A DNA stretch of 64,000 nt from Collybiopsis luxurians FD-317 M1 (Eukaryota; Basidiomycota; Agaricomycetes; Agaricales; Omphalotaceae), in assembly GCA_000827265.1 (NCBI GenBank), contig KN834791.1, forward strand, positions 221,445-285,444. The letters are read 5' to 3'. How positions within the stretch are numbered: position 1 is the first letter of the stretch; every line of letters starts with the position of its first letter. Positions 11,051 to 23,200 of this stretch are shown here, one piece after another. A model generated the notes under the pieces. The model did not search any database. It worked only from the letters and a program-made list of their open reading frames with translations, and was not told the DNA's origin. The translations under genes were made by a program, and so were the position numbers.

Positions 11051-12355
11051 TGAGATTAACAGTCTTGTATTTCTTTTTAGAAGCTATTACAAAAACTTCT
11101 ATCCAGAATTACAAGGCCAACTGGTACTGAGTTATAAGAACTATAAGTAACCAGTATTGAAAATAACTAGACCTGAACTGTAATGTAAGGGAAGAGGGGT
11201 AAAATCAGATTGGGGGGGTAAAAATTTAATTAATTGGGGGGCTATTCCTACTGCCTTTATATACTGTTTCTACTGAATTGCTTCCTTCTGTAAACTTTGT
11301 TACCAATCCATCTGTGCTGTCTTACTCATCCTTTGTCCAGAGAGCCAATAAGATAGTAGCCTTAGTAAGATTTTTGGCTGGCTGACTAAAGCTGCTACCT
11401 TAAAAGTTAAATTAGTCTCAAGTCAAATGAATAAGTTAGTAATGTTAATTTGTCCTGGTCTGAAAAAGGTAAATTGCCATTTATCCCTTTAAGGAATTAT
11501 GGATGGCCAGATACCATTATTCCAACTTCAGTGATATTGGAATACAAGGCATGGGCTAAGGATTTTCTGTCAAAACATTGTGCTCAGCTGACACCACAGC
11601 TATTGCTTGCTCAATACATAGTTCCCCTTCCCCTAGACCTAGGGAACATCTACAACTAGTTTCAGTAATCAATTACTATTAAATACTTATCCATGTACAC
11701 ACTCCTACCAAAGTATCTACCAAAAAGCTTGGGCCAGGATCAGAATTTTGACTGACCCTGACCCAAACCCAGGGTTCATGACCTGACCCAACCATGCACA
11801 ACCCTATTTCATTTTATCTTCTAAGCTGTTTGAACCATAGAAAACTTTCACAATGAGCCAAAAGAACCATGTACATTTAGGGAGTTCACAGTAGGAAATT
11901 TCTCAAACAGAAAATTAAAACATATATGAAAGTCAAGCAAAGAAAAAAAGTTAAAGGAGAAAATTTGTCACTTGAATTTCTAACTTGTTTGACCTTTTAA
12001 TTGGTTTTGGGTCTATATTAAAAATGCTCCATGCAGGACTCAGATGATCATGTTTCACAATAAATTGAAAGACTTTAGAACTGCTCAAAATGTTCAAACA
12101 TTTGAGAGTCAAATGAGTGGTCAACTGGACCATTGTGAATTCTCATATTGGAACTGTGACTGATCACTGACTATACAATGCCACCTTGGGTTCATAGCTT
12201 ATAGTATCAATCAGTACCAACTAATGTACCTAGCTCTCCTACCTATGTCTCGCTCTACATGCACCTCATATCAATTGCAGATTGTGTCTAACAAAATGTT
12301 ATTCCAGTGCTCTTCTGCAAGACCCACTGGCAGGAGAGCTCACTGAATATTTCTT
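11051..12355. other. AT-rich, CpG-free stretch without recognisable gene
   Basis: No exon-like open frame or known motif. It contains a G7 run near 11212 and GACCTGACCC-like words near 11750. Probably old transposon sequence. Confidence 0.5.
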
Positions 12356-12614
12356 GTTACAAGTCCGGAATGAAATGAAGGAATTGTCCTTATGGCCAGT
12401 TTGTCCTTTTTCCCATGACCCTCTCTATACCCAAGTTTTATCCCCATATATGGATGTGTCACTTTCTGTGACTTTCTGTTATGTGCATGACTTCCTGACC
12501 AGCACCATCATTTTCCTTTTTTCAAATGTTCTCCTCTTTGTTGCTTCCTGTGTCATTCTCTGTTGTTTCTTCCCTTTGACACTTTTCAACTTGATGTATG
12601 TTCTCTCCCTTATC
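12356..12614. repeat. Dispersed repeat R, copy 1
   Basis: Starts near GTTACAAGTCCGGAATG and includes CCCCATATATGG and ATGTGCATGACTTCCTGACC. The same sequence is present inverted at about 34627-34875, and its first 60 bp again, more diverged, near 39665-39725. It looks more like a promoter/leader than a coding segment, because the shared words are non-coding and CT-rich blocks follow. Identity of the element is unknown. Confidence 0.6.
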
Positions 12615-14750
12615 CCTTCATCCATTGCTCTTCTGCCTACATGGGTAACTATTTCAATCCTTAATCCCACTCCACTTGACACAGCCAACTTGAAATCATC
12701 CAGTGGCTGACTTGAAGCTTCAACTCCCTCTCTTTATCCTTATTCTCTCATCATACTCCTTTATCCTGCCTGACCCCATCAACTGGTATTTTCGCTCTGT
12801 GTATCTTTAACCTTGAATGTTGGAACTATTCTGACTAGGTCTCAAATTTGAATGGAGTTGTCTTGTTATAAATATGGCTGACTTGTGCAATTTTTTTTAC
12901 TGACTTGGTTGAGGAACAGGACTTATAACTAACCAGGTATTTCCAGGGGTGATGTTATTTTAACTTAGGTCAACAAGACTATTGCTGTGTTTGCTGGAAT
13001 TACATATGCTATTATCTCTGTCCAAGGTTTGGTATCGGAGGGGGTAGAATCTACAAAGGACAAGTACATTTTGTTCACCCTTGCTGCTCTACAGTTTATT
13101 AATTCCATACTGACTTGCCATTTTTAATTTGCTTTATTTTTGCTCTACTGCCCCATCATTCCCCCGGTACCCACTGCGCACAATCTGCAGGCTCAAAGAA
13201 AAAGGATACAGTATCTCAGACAAGGGCCTGTCTGTGAAAACACTGAAAAGGATGAACAGAGAGGATTATGTGGATGCAACACAGAGGTCCATGCTCGAAC
13301 ACACAGTCTCAATTCCCTTGATTCTGACATTTTCACTAGGGGACTAATCTGAGTGATGGGAGCTTCCTCATTCCATGCTAATGCTGCAGACAGTAGCCCC
13401 ACAGCGCCATCTCCATCATCATCTGGTTGTCTTCTCTCAGCTCCTTCATTGATGCAAGGTTAATCTCATTGAAAAAGAAAAAGAAACCTGGTGATTGAAT
13501 GAAGTGAGGTGGTGGATACAAAGGAAAAGTCTGCACTGGTCACTGTCAATTTGAGGTTTGCATGGACATTTTCTCTATGAGTGCACTGATCACTCTAACA
13601 ATGGCTTTTCTTAGGCTTCCTTGTTTGTTATTCACTTTGCTACAGTACAATGCATAATACACAAGCTCCCAGCAACCTTTGAATTACAATATCCTGGATT
13701 TTGGACATCCTATTGACTCAGTAAACATATTAAGATGGGTGAATACAGAGGGATGTGTAAATGCAACTCAGAGGTTCATGTCCATAAAATCAATTCTCGA
13801 ACTTCATTGCTCATTCTGTACTGTAAGCTACGCTAGGGAAAGACTACTTTGTCATTGCATTGCCTACTTCATTGGTTGGGATACACACTGACAATTCATT
13901 TTCAATGAGTTCTATGTATGTTCAGAGAAGAAGATGAGACATTTTATTTTAACCAAGGAGACTCTTGCAAGTTTGATGTCAAGGTATGGATTTCATATTG
14001 GTTGTCGCCATTATTTTCAGTCTGATTTAGCAATTTACCAGTTGGCAGGCTCAGTCCAAAGCTACACACCATGAAGGCACAGTCTCAGAGAATTGCTGGA
14101 ATCAAGATGCCTTGCCCACCAGGGTCTGCTGTGATGCCTAATGGATAGACAAGAATCTGTTGATTCAAAGAGGTTGTAATGGTGTACTAGTTTACATATC
14201 TCTACAATACTTCAGACTGTTGAGATCCAATGGTCCATCTTGGGATGAATTGAGCAATATGGTGGCAATACTGATGATGTACAAGTGTAATGTTCATCTG
14301 GTTTACTGTGTGCTAGTTAGAATCTGACTTCAGAGCTGAATAGATGTATACTACTATGTAGTCATTTCCTTCTTGTGTGTATCATGATATGGTCAGTCCG
14401 GCAAAGCTCACGAGAGTGCCAAACCTCCTTGATCCTGAACATTGAACCATCTTCCATTCTGAAGACAGCAACTTTGTTTGCCCTTTTTTGCTTTTTCGAA
14501 TCCTCCCAATTCACTCCGTACTTTCTCTATATGCACTACACTGGTTCATGATCAGGATCAACACACACATTCTTGCAATTCCAACTGTAAATTTGTTGTT
14601 GGCTCCCTGTTTTTCTGCACTTTCCAACAACTCATGCCATTCATAATTCATGTCACTTACAACAATCCCCGAGTTTTTGCTTTCCTTCTCTCATAATCAG
14701 CTTGGGACCCAATTGATCAAGCATTCTCACTGACAATTTTTTCAGAAGCA
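12615..14750. other. Repeat-rich stretch, no gene supported
   Basis: Two short plus-strand segments resemble each other: one near 13235-13290 reading KRMNREDYVDATQR and one near 13735-13775 reading RWVNTEGCVNATQR. They may be duplicated remnants of one exon. Nothing else is supported. The stretch is CpG-poor. Confidence 0.4.
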
Positions 14751-15640
14751 CTAGTGCTGGACCTCCTGGTCCTGAAGCTTTGAGGAAGAGCAGGAGCGGA
14801 AGTCCTGGAAAATGAGGGTGAGTATACTGAAAAGCTGGATATATTTTTTTCTAACAATTTTTCCTAGTCATCGAAACAAAGAAGAGGCTGATAACCTGCG
14901 CAATAACATTCACATCTCTGGCCTAAGCCACAAAGTCAATTCCAGAGATCTTGAAACTGCTTTTGCCAAAGTTGGTTGAGTACATAGCCACACTGGTGGG
15001 ACGTATTGCACTTGTCATTCAGTCTTTGTTCTTGTTCTGTAGGTTCAAAAGGCATCCGTTGTTTACAACTCTCATATGCAAGAACCACGACAATTCAGAT
15101 TCGTATCAATGGAGAGCAAAGAGGAGGCTGAGGCTGTGATCACTGCACTGAGCTGACGGGCAAAGTCATTACTAATGCCAAGGTGCAGTCTGTTCTTTTT
15201 TTGCTGTCGTTCCCTGCTAACAGAATATTCGCATTCCATTATTTAGGCTCATTGAGGTAGTGCAAGCACACCAACTCTGGGCACATACTATGAAGCCAGC
15301 AAAGGATAAGGTACACTGAGATTTTCTTCCAGTTAACTTCCTTTTCTTACCTTCCCTCACCAGTTCAGTGCAATTGTCCTTATGATCCTCAGCCATACAA
15401 CAGCTGGTACTCCAGAGACATTCCTGACCATTGTGGGGGTTGCTACGACAACTATCGAGACCATGATCGGGATTGTAGACTGGATGACAAGGACCAGGAC
15501 TGTGACTGTTAACTGGTACGATAGTTATGATAGGCACAATGATAGACATGTTAGGTACAAAAATCATAGGAGGAGGTACTAGGGAGCGGTGGTAGTGGCA
15601 GACTGAGCTCAGGCTGTCCCAGGGTCTAGGAGCGTCTCTG
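14751..15640 (+). pseudogene. Decayed RRM (Tra2-like) RNA-binding protein gene, introns retained
   Basis: The reading starts with PGPEALRKSRSGSPGK near 14760, then an intron with GTGAGT and an acceptor near 14872, then HRNKEEADNLRNNIHISGLS and HKVNSRDLETAFAKVG (RNP2 side and helix 1 of an RRM). A second intron follows (about 14976-15041), then VQKASVVYNSH and the RNP1-like RQFRFVSMESKEEAEAVI. Further on, after more introns, comes an Arg/Asp/Tyr-rich tail (DNYRDHDRDCRLDDKD). This order matches SR-like splicing factors of the Tra2 type. Stops occur just after TALS, in the tail and at several former Arg/Gln codons, so it is not functional. Retained introns show that it arose by DNA-level duplication, not retroposition. 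Confidence 0.65.
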
Positions 15641-15904
15641 CTGCGGAACAGTGGTACAAAATTTGGTCTTTTTTTTGTCCCTCCTTGCACTTGTGTGCAA
15701 GGTATTGCTTTGTTTGCTTCATTAGTAACTCCACCTTAGGTTTGCTTTGGTCGCTTCAATATTTAATCTCCTTATTGCTACATATCTTCTAGAGTGCTGA
15801 CAATTCACCCAACTTGATATTTCTCAATGATGCTCCTTGCACTGACTGAACATAATATTCAGAGTATCATGTTGCTGTCCAACTCCGTATAAATATTAGA
15901 TTTT

Positions 15905-17740
15905 GTTTGGTTCGTTTTCTCCTTGCCATCCTCTTGACTGACCGTGCCCGCAAATGCAAGAAATTTTCAAGAACCACTTGCTCAAACAAAGAATCAGAAT
16001 CCACTTCGTCTCTCACCAGCACTGGCACCGGCACTGGCGGAGAAGCGGCTGATCATCTCAATGTCCTTCTGGAAATGCCAATTCTTGCCTTTTGAATAAA
16101 TCCATTTGTCTCCGTATTTTCTTTCTTTCTGTTTTAGTTCTTCTATTTTTTTGCCAGCTCCTCTTCTCTATCAGCTTGGTCTTTGCAAGCTACACACTTT
16201 GGGTGTCATTTTGAATCTGTGCTGTGTGATTGTTCAGACTTTTTGTCATCGTGCTTATCATCCTCACCATGTTCTGCGCCTTTTTTTTTTTCACCTATTG
16301 ATATCCTGGCCTTCCTGGAAATACTGGTATGAGTTGTGTTACTCTTTCTTGATTCATCTGACCTTTTCTTTTTCTTTTAGAATTATTCAGGTGCCCTAGT
16401 AGCTGGCTTCGTCGCTTCAAAATTCTTTACCCAAGAAGACTATGACTCTGATTTGGACATTTTCTGCTCCTTGTCCTTCTATCCCAATGTTGCTTTCTGG
16501 CTGATGGTCTATGGTTTGATCTTTCAACTGACCTCCGCTCAGGATCCCTCCTTCACTTCCAATCATGGCTGCATTTTAACTTCTGGTTGTGATAGTACAA
16601 CATCTTGTGAAATATTGGAGCTCTGGTCTTCTTCTCCAGCAGATGGCAGCAAAATTATTCAACTCATTGCTACTGCATGCTCTCCTGTGGCTGCTGTTCT
16701 CTTTTCATTTGAGTGCATTTGTCCTCTCTATCTTTTGTTCTTTTTTGTTAATTTTTCCCTCAGGTTGCATTATGAATTTTTTTTCAGACAAGGCAGCATA
16801 CAGTTTGTATCTGCATCTCATGTTTTAGGAACACCTTAACATTCCCCTCGATCCTAATGGATTTTGCACTCCTTGCATTGCAGCTGTGATTCAGAAGTGG
16901 AATGCCTGCAGGTTTAGACCTACTCCTCTTCCTGTTCTCAATCGAGTTCTTTCTTGATTTTCTGATGTCTCCCTTTCACCAACTCGTTGGGTGGGCAACA
17001 GCCATTGCTTTCTTGTTCACTTCGGTCCCACTGCCAGTCCTGTTTATGGTCCCGTTATCCATGAACTGAACAGCTGGAGGATTGCATATGGCAGAGAGAG
17101 TGGGTCTTTGTCATTCACGCCTCTCTGCTCTCCTCTTCTCTCAACTGATCCAGATTCTTCCATATTTGTCATGTCCAAGGATGAAATTTCCCCGATGAAT
17201 TCAATACTTTCCCATTTCAAGTTTGACCTTGCTTATACTGGGTATGTATTATTTTTGGTTCAATTCATATATTTACATTGTTAACTGTCATTTTTCTTAC
17301 AGTCCTTCTACGTTGTTCTCTTGTATCCATAATTTTCAATATTGTGGTCACACTATGGATGTTTCTGCTCTTTGACTCACATCTGAAATTTTTGCACAAC
17401 TTGGCCCAATGGCACCTCCTCATATCACATCTCCCTCTGTTGCCCACCAATTGTATTGCTTCTTCACTGTTCTCACGGCGCATTGACTTCCTGTGTCTTT
17501 GGTGAGTCTCTCTATCTATCTGCTTGCTCTTCATTCTTTCTCATGTGTGATATGTTTCTAAAGATTGCAGTTGCATATTACTCTTTGTCCCCATGTCAAT
17601 GAATCTTCCTTGAATGTGATGCTTTGTGTACTGTATGATCTTGAGTTTTGTTCAGACTGTCGTGAACTTGACATTCGATTGGAACACCTGAAGTGGTCCT
17701 ATGTTGATGTGGTGAAGTATAGACCTTGAACATGTGGTAT
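15905..17740 (+). pseudogene. Decayed gene with nucleotidyltransferase-like DSDLDI motif
   Basis: A first segment (HLNVLLEMPI near 16050) resembles the opening of an F-box but soon hits stops. After an AG at 16380 a longer open stretch reads SGALVAGFVASKFF, then EDYDSDLDIFC. The small-residue stretch followed by DSDLDI is the arrangement seen in many uncharacterised basidiomycete proteins with a nucleotidyltransferase-like fold. It is followed by DGSKIIQLIATACSPVAAVL, an intron, and a stretch with RWVGNSHCF near 16980. Later exons (to about 17740) contain stops. I call it a broken member of that uncharacterised group, with no assigned function. The F-box part may be a separate remnant. Confidence 0.45.
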
Positions 17741-17955
17741 ATAGTGTGTATACTTCATAAATACAGCTCGTATCATGTAAGTGTCCGGACTCATACATGC
17801 CACGCATGAAGCGCGATGGCCCATCCCACAAGTTTGTTAAACACTCAACTCTGTTGTTGACTACTACAATAATTATTCATTGTCCTACAATTTGGCTCGG
17901 GTATTGAAAATATGAGATGTGCTGAAAGAACCTTCAGAAAAGCTGTGGCAAACTA

Positions 17956-19248
17956 TTAGAAGCTTGAATCAAACATAGCAGATGCTGAGATAAGTGAAGT
18001 ATTCAGAGATCTGCTTCCAATGTCTATGTTGACCAAAATGACCACTACAATAGGATACCATGCCTATGAAATTCAAGTATTTTTGAAAATCAGCTCAGGC
18101 TTCAGCTTGGGATAAAATAGTTGTGACTCACAGAAACAAGCCCAGATATGGCAGCAATGGTTGTAACAGTGAAGGTCCATTGAAGGTCATTAGGCGGAGG
18201 GCTGAAAACATCCACCAGAAAAACAGCTGTGTAGACGGCTTGTATTGTACAATATATAGCACCTGACTCGATCAACAGGAGTAGGGTATTTTGGACCCTA
18301 GTTCTTTTGTGGACAGCAGCTGCCCTCATGGTACAGTAGTGATTCCTGCAGAACATGATTAATTGTAAAGATTATGCAACAGTTTTAATGAACTTGCCAT
18401 GCTTTCCATGCAATAAGGCTGGTAGCAAAGGTGTTGACTACCAGAGAAATGACAGTTGATAACCATTCCAGAACTGTCCTGGAGCTGGATTCTACCACAT
18501 CAATGTCAATAGTATTCATAATACAATCTGCAGTTACAACTCCTGTGTGATGATGTTATGCAAAGAACAAGCAAAAAATTAAATAGACTTATTGTCTTGA
18601 GAATTGCTCATTACACACCAATATCCACAAACAGGAGAAGAATAAGTACCACCTTCCAAAGCCTTTCCTGCTGAAATAAAACCCAAGTTCTCCAAACTAT
18701 AAGGAGATCATTGAAGATAGCCTGGATAACAGAATTAGGCTATTGAATAATGGATGAACAGAGCTAGCTTACAGAAATTTCTGCACTCCATAGGAACATA
18801 TAACTCAGAATGAAATTGAATCGTTCATTGAGCGGCGTCTCTTCAAGGATAGGACGGAATTGTACGAGTAGTGATACCACGGCCCAAAGAGTAGACCAGG
18901 AGGCGGCAAGAAAGGTAATGATCAGGCAAGTAAGGAGTGCAATTTGTGGACGAGTCCATGTGGCTTTGGTCCTATCACAGGCCAACAGAGATGTAGGTTA
19001 ACAGGTCTGGAAGCCATGCCTAACATTTCTTACACTAGGATGTGAGTAGCAATGAGTATTCCCAGAATGGATCCACCTGAAAGAAATTATGCATGATCAA
19101 CTGGGAATAAACATAATATAGAGTAGTAAACTCTGAAAATAATCCGGCCATACATACCAAAGCCAGTTACTCCTACCATTACTGAAGTTACGATCCTTTG
19201 GTAGATCTCAAGGGCGCTGTAAAAGGTCGGTAGTTCTTCTGGTGTCAT
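17956..19248 (-). CDS. 7TM membrane protein, copy 1 (intact)
   Basis: Seven exons can be read without any stop: 19248-19158, 19076-19034, 18971-18773, 18721-18619, 18542-18398, 18345-18132 and 18063-17956, giving 300 residues. Seven hydrophobic segments are visible, among them TSVMVGVTGFGGGSIL, IALLTCLIITFLAASW, VVLILLLFVDIG, STVISLVVNTFATSLIAWKAW, TLLLLIESGAIYC and AWYPIVVVILVN. The loop between helices 6 and 7 is short and the tail is about 20 residues. The fifth intron uses a GC-AG donor (G|GCAAGT, GC at 18397-18396). It retains CpGs, unlike the paralogues at 27-38 kb, and is the most gene-like copy. This family of short multi-pass proteins is expanded in mushroom fungi and its function is unknown; a receptor role is only a guess from topology. 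Confidence 0.8.
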
Positions 19249-20211
19249 ATGTAGAGTTAAAGACGGGTCCTCAAATTAGCTCGTTCCCTTATATCACAAT
19301 GCTTTGAATGACTTTGGAAAACAGGAACATTAACATTGAGTGGGTGCAAATGATCATCATCATGATGTTAGTGTCACCATTACATTTGCTGTCGGTGTCA
19401 CCTCATCTGAGCCTGCATCCTGGGATTTATATTCCAACTCAGGCTAGTGGCATGGTAATTTTGCATAAGTTTGTTGTCAGAAAAGTCCAGTAACAAGATA
19501 TTCGGTGTCGCGGAGTGCCGATTCTTCAAAAGATTGAATTAGGGGATGCAGCTCTTATTGATGCTGGTGAACGTGACATCATCGGTCCCGAAAATGACCC
19601 CTGAGCTCTTTTCAGATCCCAAGTAGCGTACTCGCGACTCGGGGCAAGGTTGACGCTGATTTTTTAATGCCATTCATGCCGCATTCAATTGGTCAACCAT
19701 TCGGTTCAATTTCCTCCGTGCTGCTACTGCAATTTTAAAGACGAACATACCCTGTACATGCTTTGACATGGAACAGTTGGCCCAGGGGAGTGTATAAATG
19801 CCAATTGTCATTTTGATGGGCAACTGAAGCGCCGAATCGGCCGATATCTTCAAGTTGCCCCTGCCCCGCTGTGAACCTTGCCCTTCAACCCGAGTGCGTT
19901 ATCTTCTTTCAAAGCGAGGTCTCCATTCTTCACCCAGCTCTGAGCACGCATACATTCACATGTATTTTATTGATTAGTCCCATTGAACCAGAGAGTACAA
20001 GTATAGGTACTGTATGCACATGCCTCGCAATAGTAGATACAGAGCCTAATAAACATCAGCCAAAGAAAATATAGCGTTCAGTACAATGTTCAAATATCGA
20101 AAACGTTCGGGTATACTATAGAGTACATTCATAAAATACAATGACCAAGCAGTAGCAGTGCATCTCCAAGATCCATCCAATAAAGCCGCGGAATTGACAT
20201 ACTATACAGAC
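19249..20211. other. Intergenic between two minus-strand genes
   Basis: Holds the probable promoter of 7TM copy 1; a TATA-like TATAAGGG on the minus strand lies near 19290. It also holds the 3' flank of the chromodomain gene. No other feature seen. Confidence 0.5.
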
Positions 20212-23200
20212 CCCAAGAAAGGACCCATCCTGTCCATATCATCATTGAACCTAAACGAGTCCGCTGTAATCCATTCAAACTAAGAGCGTTAGAAAGAATC
20301 AGTATAAGCTTCAAGGGGACGGTTCCGAAAAAAAAACTCACCCCACCCACATTCGAGTTTACATTCCCATCACCCTCCCCCGTAGCAACCACAAACCTTC
20401 TCAATCCCTCCCTGAACCCTCTCACAAGCTGAAACCGATCCATCTGGGACACAACCTCCTTCCTAACAGTCTCCTCCCACTCCTCCCTCGGTAACCGCCC
20501 ACAAACCCTCTCAAACTCTTGTAGACAATGCTCGAGCGTCTCTCCTCGACTTCGGAAATCATTATCAAACATCTCCGACATCCATTCATCAAACCGGTCT
20601 TTGTATTGCGTTTCGGAGGAAAAAGGCGGGGGAGGGAATTGATCGTGGACCGCGGGCGGCATTGCAAACGTCGAATCCGAGGTGGAAGAGGAGGATAAAA
20701 GTTCATCGGAATACTTGTACCACTCCTCCGTCCTACGCGGTTTAGTGTCCCTAACTATTTTCTTATGAATCACAGTGCCATTTCCACCCGGTTGAAGATC
20801 TGACGCGGGGAACGGGGGAGCACCGACGATAGACACCCATTCCTCTTCTATCGCTCTCAAAAGCCACTCATACTCGAATTGCCCCTGGCATGTACACGGG
20901 GAAAAACCGCCGCGGCCGCCAAAGCCTCCATCATCTCCATCGACCTTCATAGGCGCATACCGAGTCTGAGCATGATGATGTTCGGGCGTGTGCTCAAACG
21001 CAGTACAGGCAATACGTCTCCGGAGGAAGTCCTGCCTATCGCTGTACGCAATAGACACAACCATACCAATTACCACGGGCGAAATATAACACACCCAAAA
21101 CTCATGTTCTTCCAATTGATCTATGCGCTGGAATACCTCAAGAGGGAACGAGAGGAGGGCGCTGGGTGTGAACGTTACGATTCCACCTAGGATAAGATGG
21201 GATCGAAGATGAAATGAGTATACTAAACCTCACTCATCACCACGAAGAACCCGCAAAAAGCCCACTCACCAATATGCCAGATCTCTTCCACAAGATTCCC
21301 AAACCTCGGATTCACAACATCACTCGACCCATACACGAAAAACCTCACATCATTCGCCGCTCTATACATCGCCAAGTTCGGCATCTCCCTCACATTCCCA
21401 GTCCCCTTCCCCTCCTTCCCCTTTTGCCCCATTCCCAGCCTCGAACCCAAACCCGGACCAAACGCATTCACATGCACAAAAACAACCCTTAACGACGAAT
21501 CATACGTCCCTCCGACAACCCCTCTATCATTCGCAAACGGATACTCCCTCAACAAAGACACCAGCATCCCCATCTCAATCGCGGGCACCCTCCCCGTCGA
21601 CATCGTGAATGCATCCGAATCTGCCGGAGGCCACAGAGCGAACGATCGGTCCCCGGGCGAGGCCAGGAAGGAATGGACGAGTTCGGGCAGTTCGAGCATG
21701 CGGACAGCGTGTTTAGTCATATTTCTGTTGGCCACTGTCTGCAGTGATAACGCCGAAAAGGACGACGACGACGACAGAGATGAGCCCTCCATGGGCTTGA
21801 TCCCCGGCTCCCCATAGGGTTCGTACATCCCAACAGGCAACTTAGGATCCCTTCTATCCTTCGCAAAATCGAGCCGATCAATAAAATGCTTTCGTGTCTT
21901 TTCGCGAGCACGATCGTCTGCGCCGAGGGCCCACGTATAGAGCGCGAGGTTGAGGAACATCTCATTTGAAGGGGGAGACAGTGGGAGGAGATCGTGAGTC
22001 AAAGTGGAAGGGTAGACGAGTATCAGTCCGACACGATTCCCTTCGATGATAATGGGTACGAATACAACCTATAGTGTACAGGAAAAGGTAAACCTCCATT
22101 AGCAAACAAAGAATGTTTACAAGCAGAAAAAACGATTCGCAAGCAATCTCACGTACCAATTTCCTCACAACCATGAACTCCGCAACCCTCCTCAATCCAT
22201 CCATCTCCTCTTCCCTCTCAGACCCCAACCATCCCCACTCCTGCACCGGATGACACGCAACCAATATATCGTTCATCATCGTCACACTATAAAATGATCC
22301 CAGCGATAGCTTGTTATCGCTATACGACATGGCTACCTTGAGCGGCATACTGCCTTGGGATAAGGCATCCTGCCGATGATGGGGATGTTGATGATGAAGA
22401 TGGTGACGCTGTGATGAAAAAGAGGAGAAGGAGAGAGAGTCGGAAGGCATGAGTATCCCTTCCCAACAAATCGTCTGAGATAACTTGGATTCCGGGGTTC
22501 GAGGGGCTTGGAAAATAATCTCCCCAGTCCACAGCGCTCGATCTTTCGAGGGCTTTGGGCGTGACTGCTTGGGGATAGAAGGGACCGTAGGTGAGGATAT
22601 AAGCGGGGATTCCGTTCTTGGTTTCATTGTTGGTAAAGAGGGGAACCTGCAAATGAAGATAATTTGAGTCCCCAAAATCAAAGCAGACGAAAAAACTAGC
22701 ATGTACGTACTGTGGAGAAGACAAAGGGACCGTCTGGAGAAAGTTTTCAGCGTCTTCTATCCGGGGACCACTATCGACGTGAATGTGTTCTATCTCAGTT
22801 CAGAGTCCCTAGGAACAATGTGTAAGTGAAGACGCACCCAGCAAAACCCCTAGAACTCGGAGGAAGAGGGTGTTGACTCTGGTGCTCAATCTCAGTTGGC
22901 GAACGCATCTCGAAATCTCCGCCAGACGTTGGAACCCGCGTCGTCGCGTTAAAACTTCCACTCGCGCTCCGACTTGGTTTCCTCGAAAGACTCGGTCCAA
23001 CCAGCTCGGTCGGTGAATGCATCTCGACGTCTCCGCCACCAGAGGACGATGTTGTAGGAACCGGAACCCTACTCGTCCGACTCCGACTTAGCTTTCGAGA
23101 GATAGATACACCATTACCCGACAATTGATCGATCGGAGGAGAAGCGGATTGGGTTGTTGGAGGAAGACGAGGCAGCGGCGGTGATGTCGCCGATGACCCC

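Noticed and set aside
17956..19248. Pheromone receptor (STE3)
   Set aside because: Length, loop pattern and conserved motifs (IESGALYC, WYPI) do not match STE3-type receptors.
20129..20211. Continuation of the chromodomain gene into a hydrophobic C-terminal tail
   Set aside because: Splicing at GGG|GTGAGT to the AG before TTTGAATGG gives FEWITADSF and a stop at 20212; the longer tail is an out-of-frame reading.
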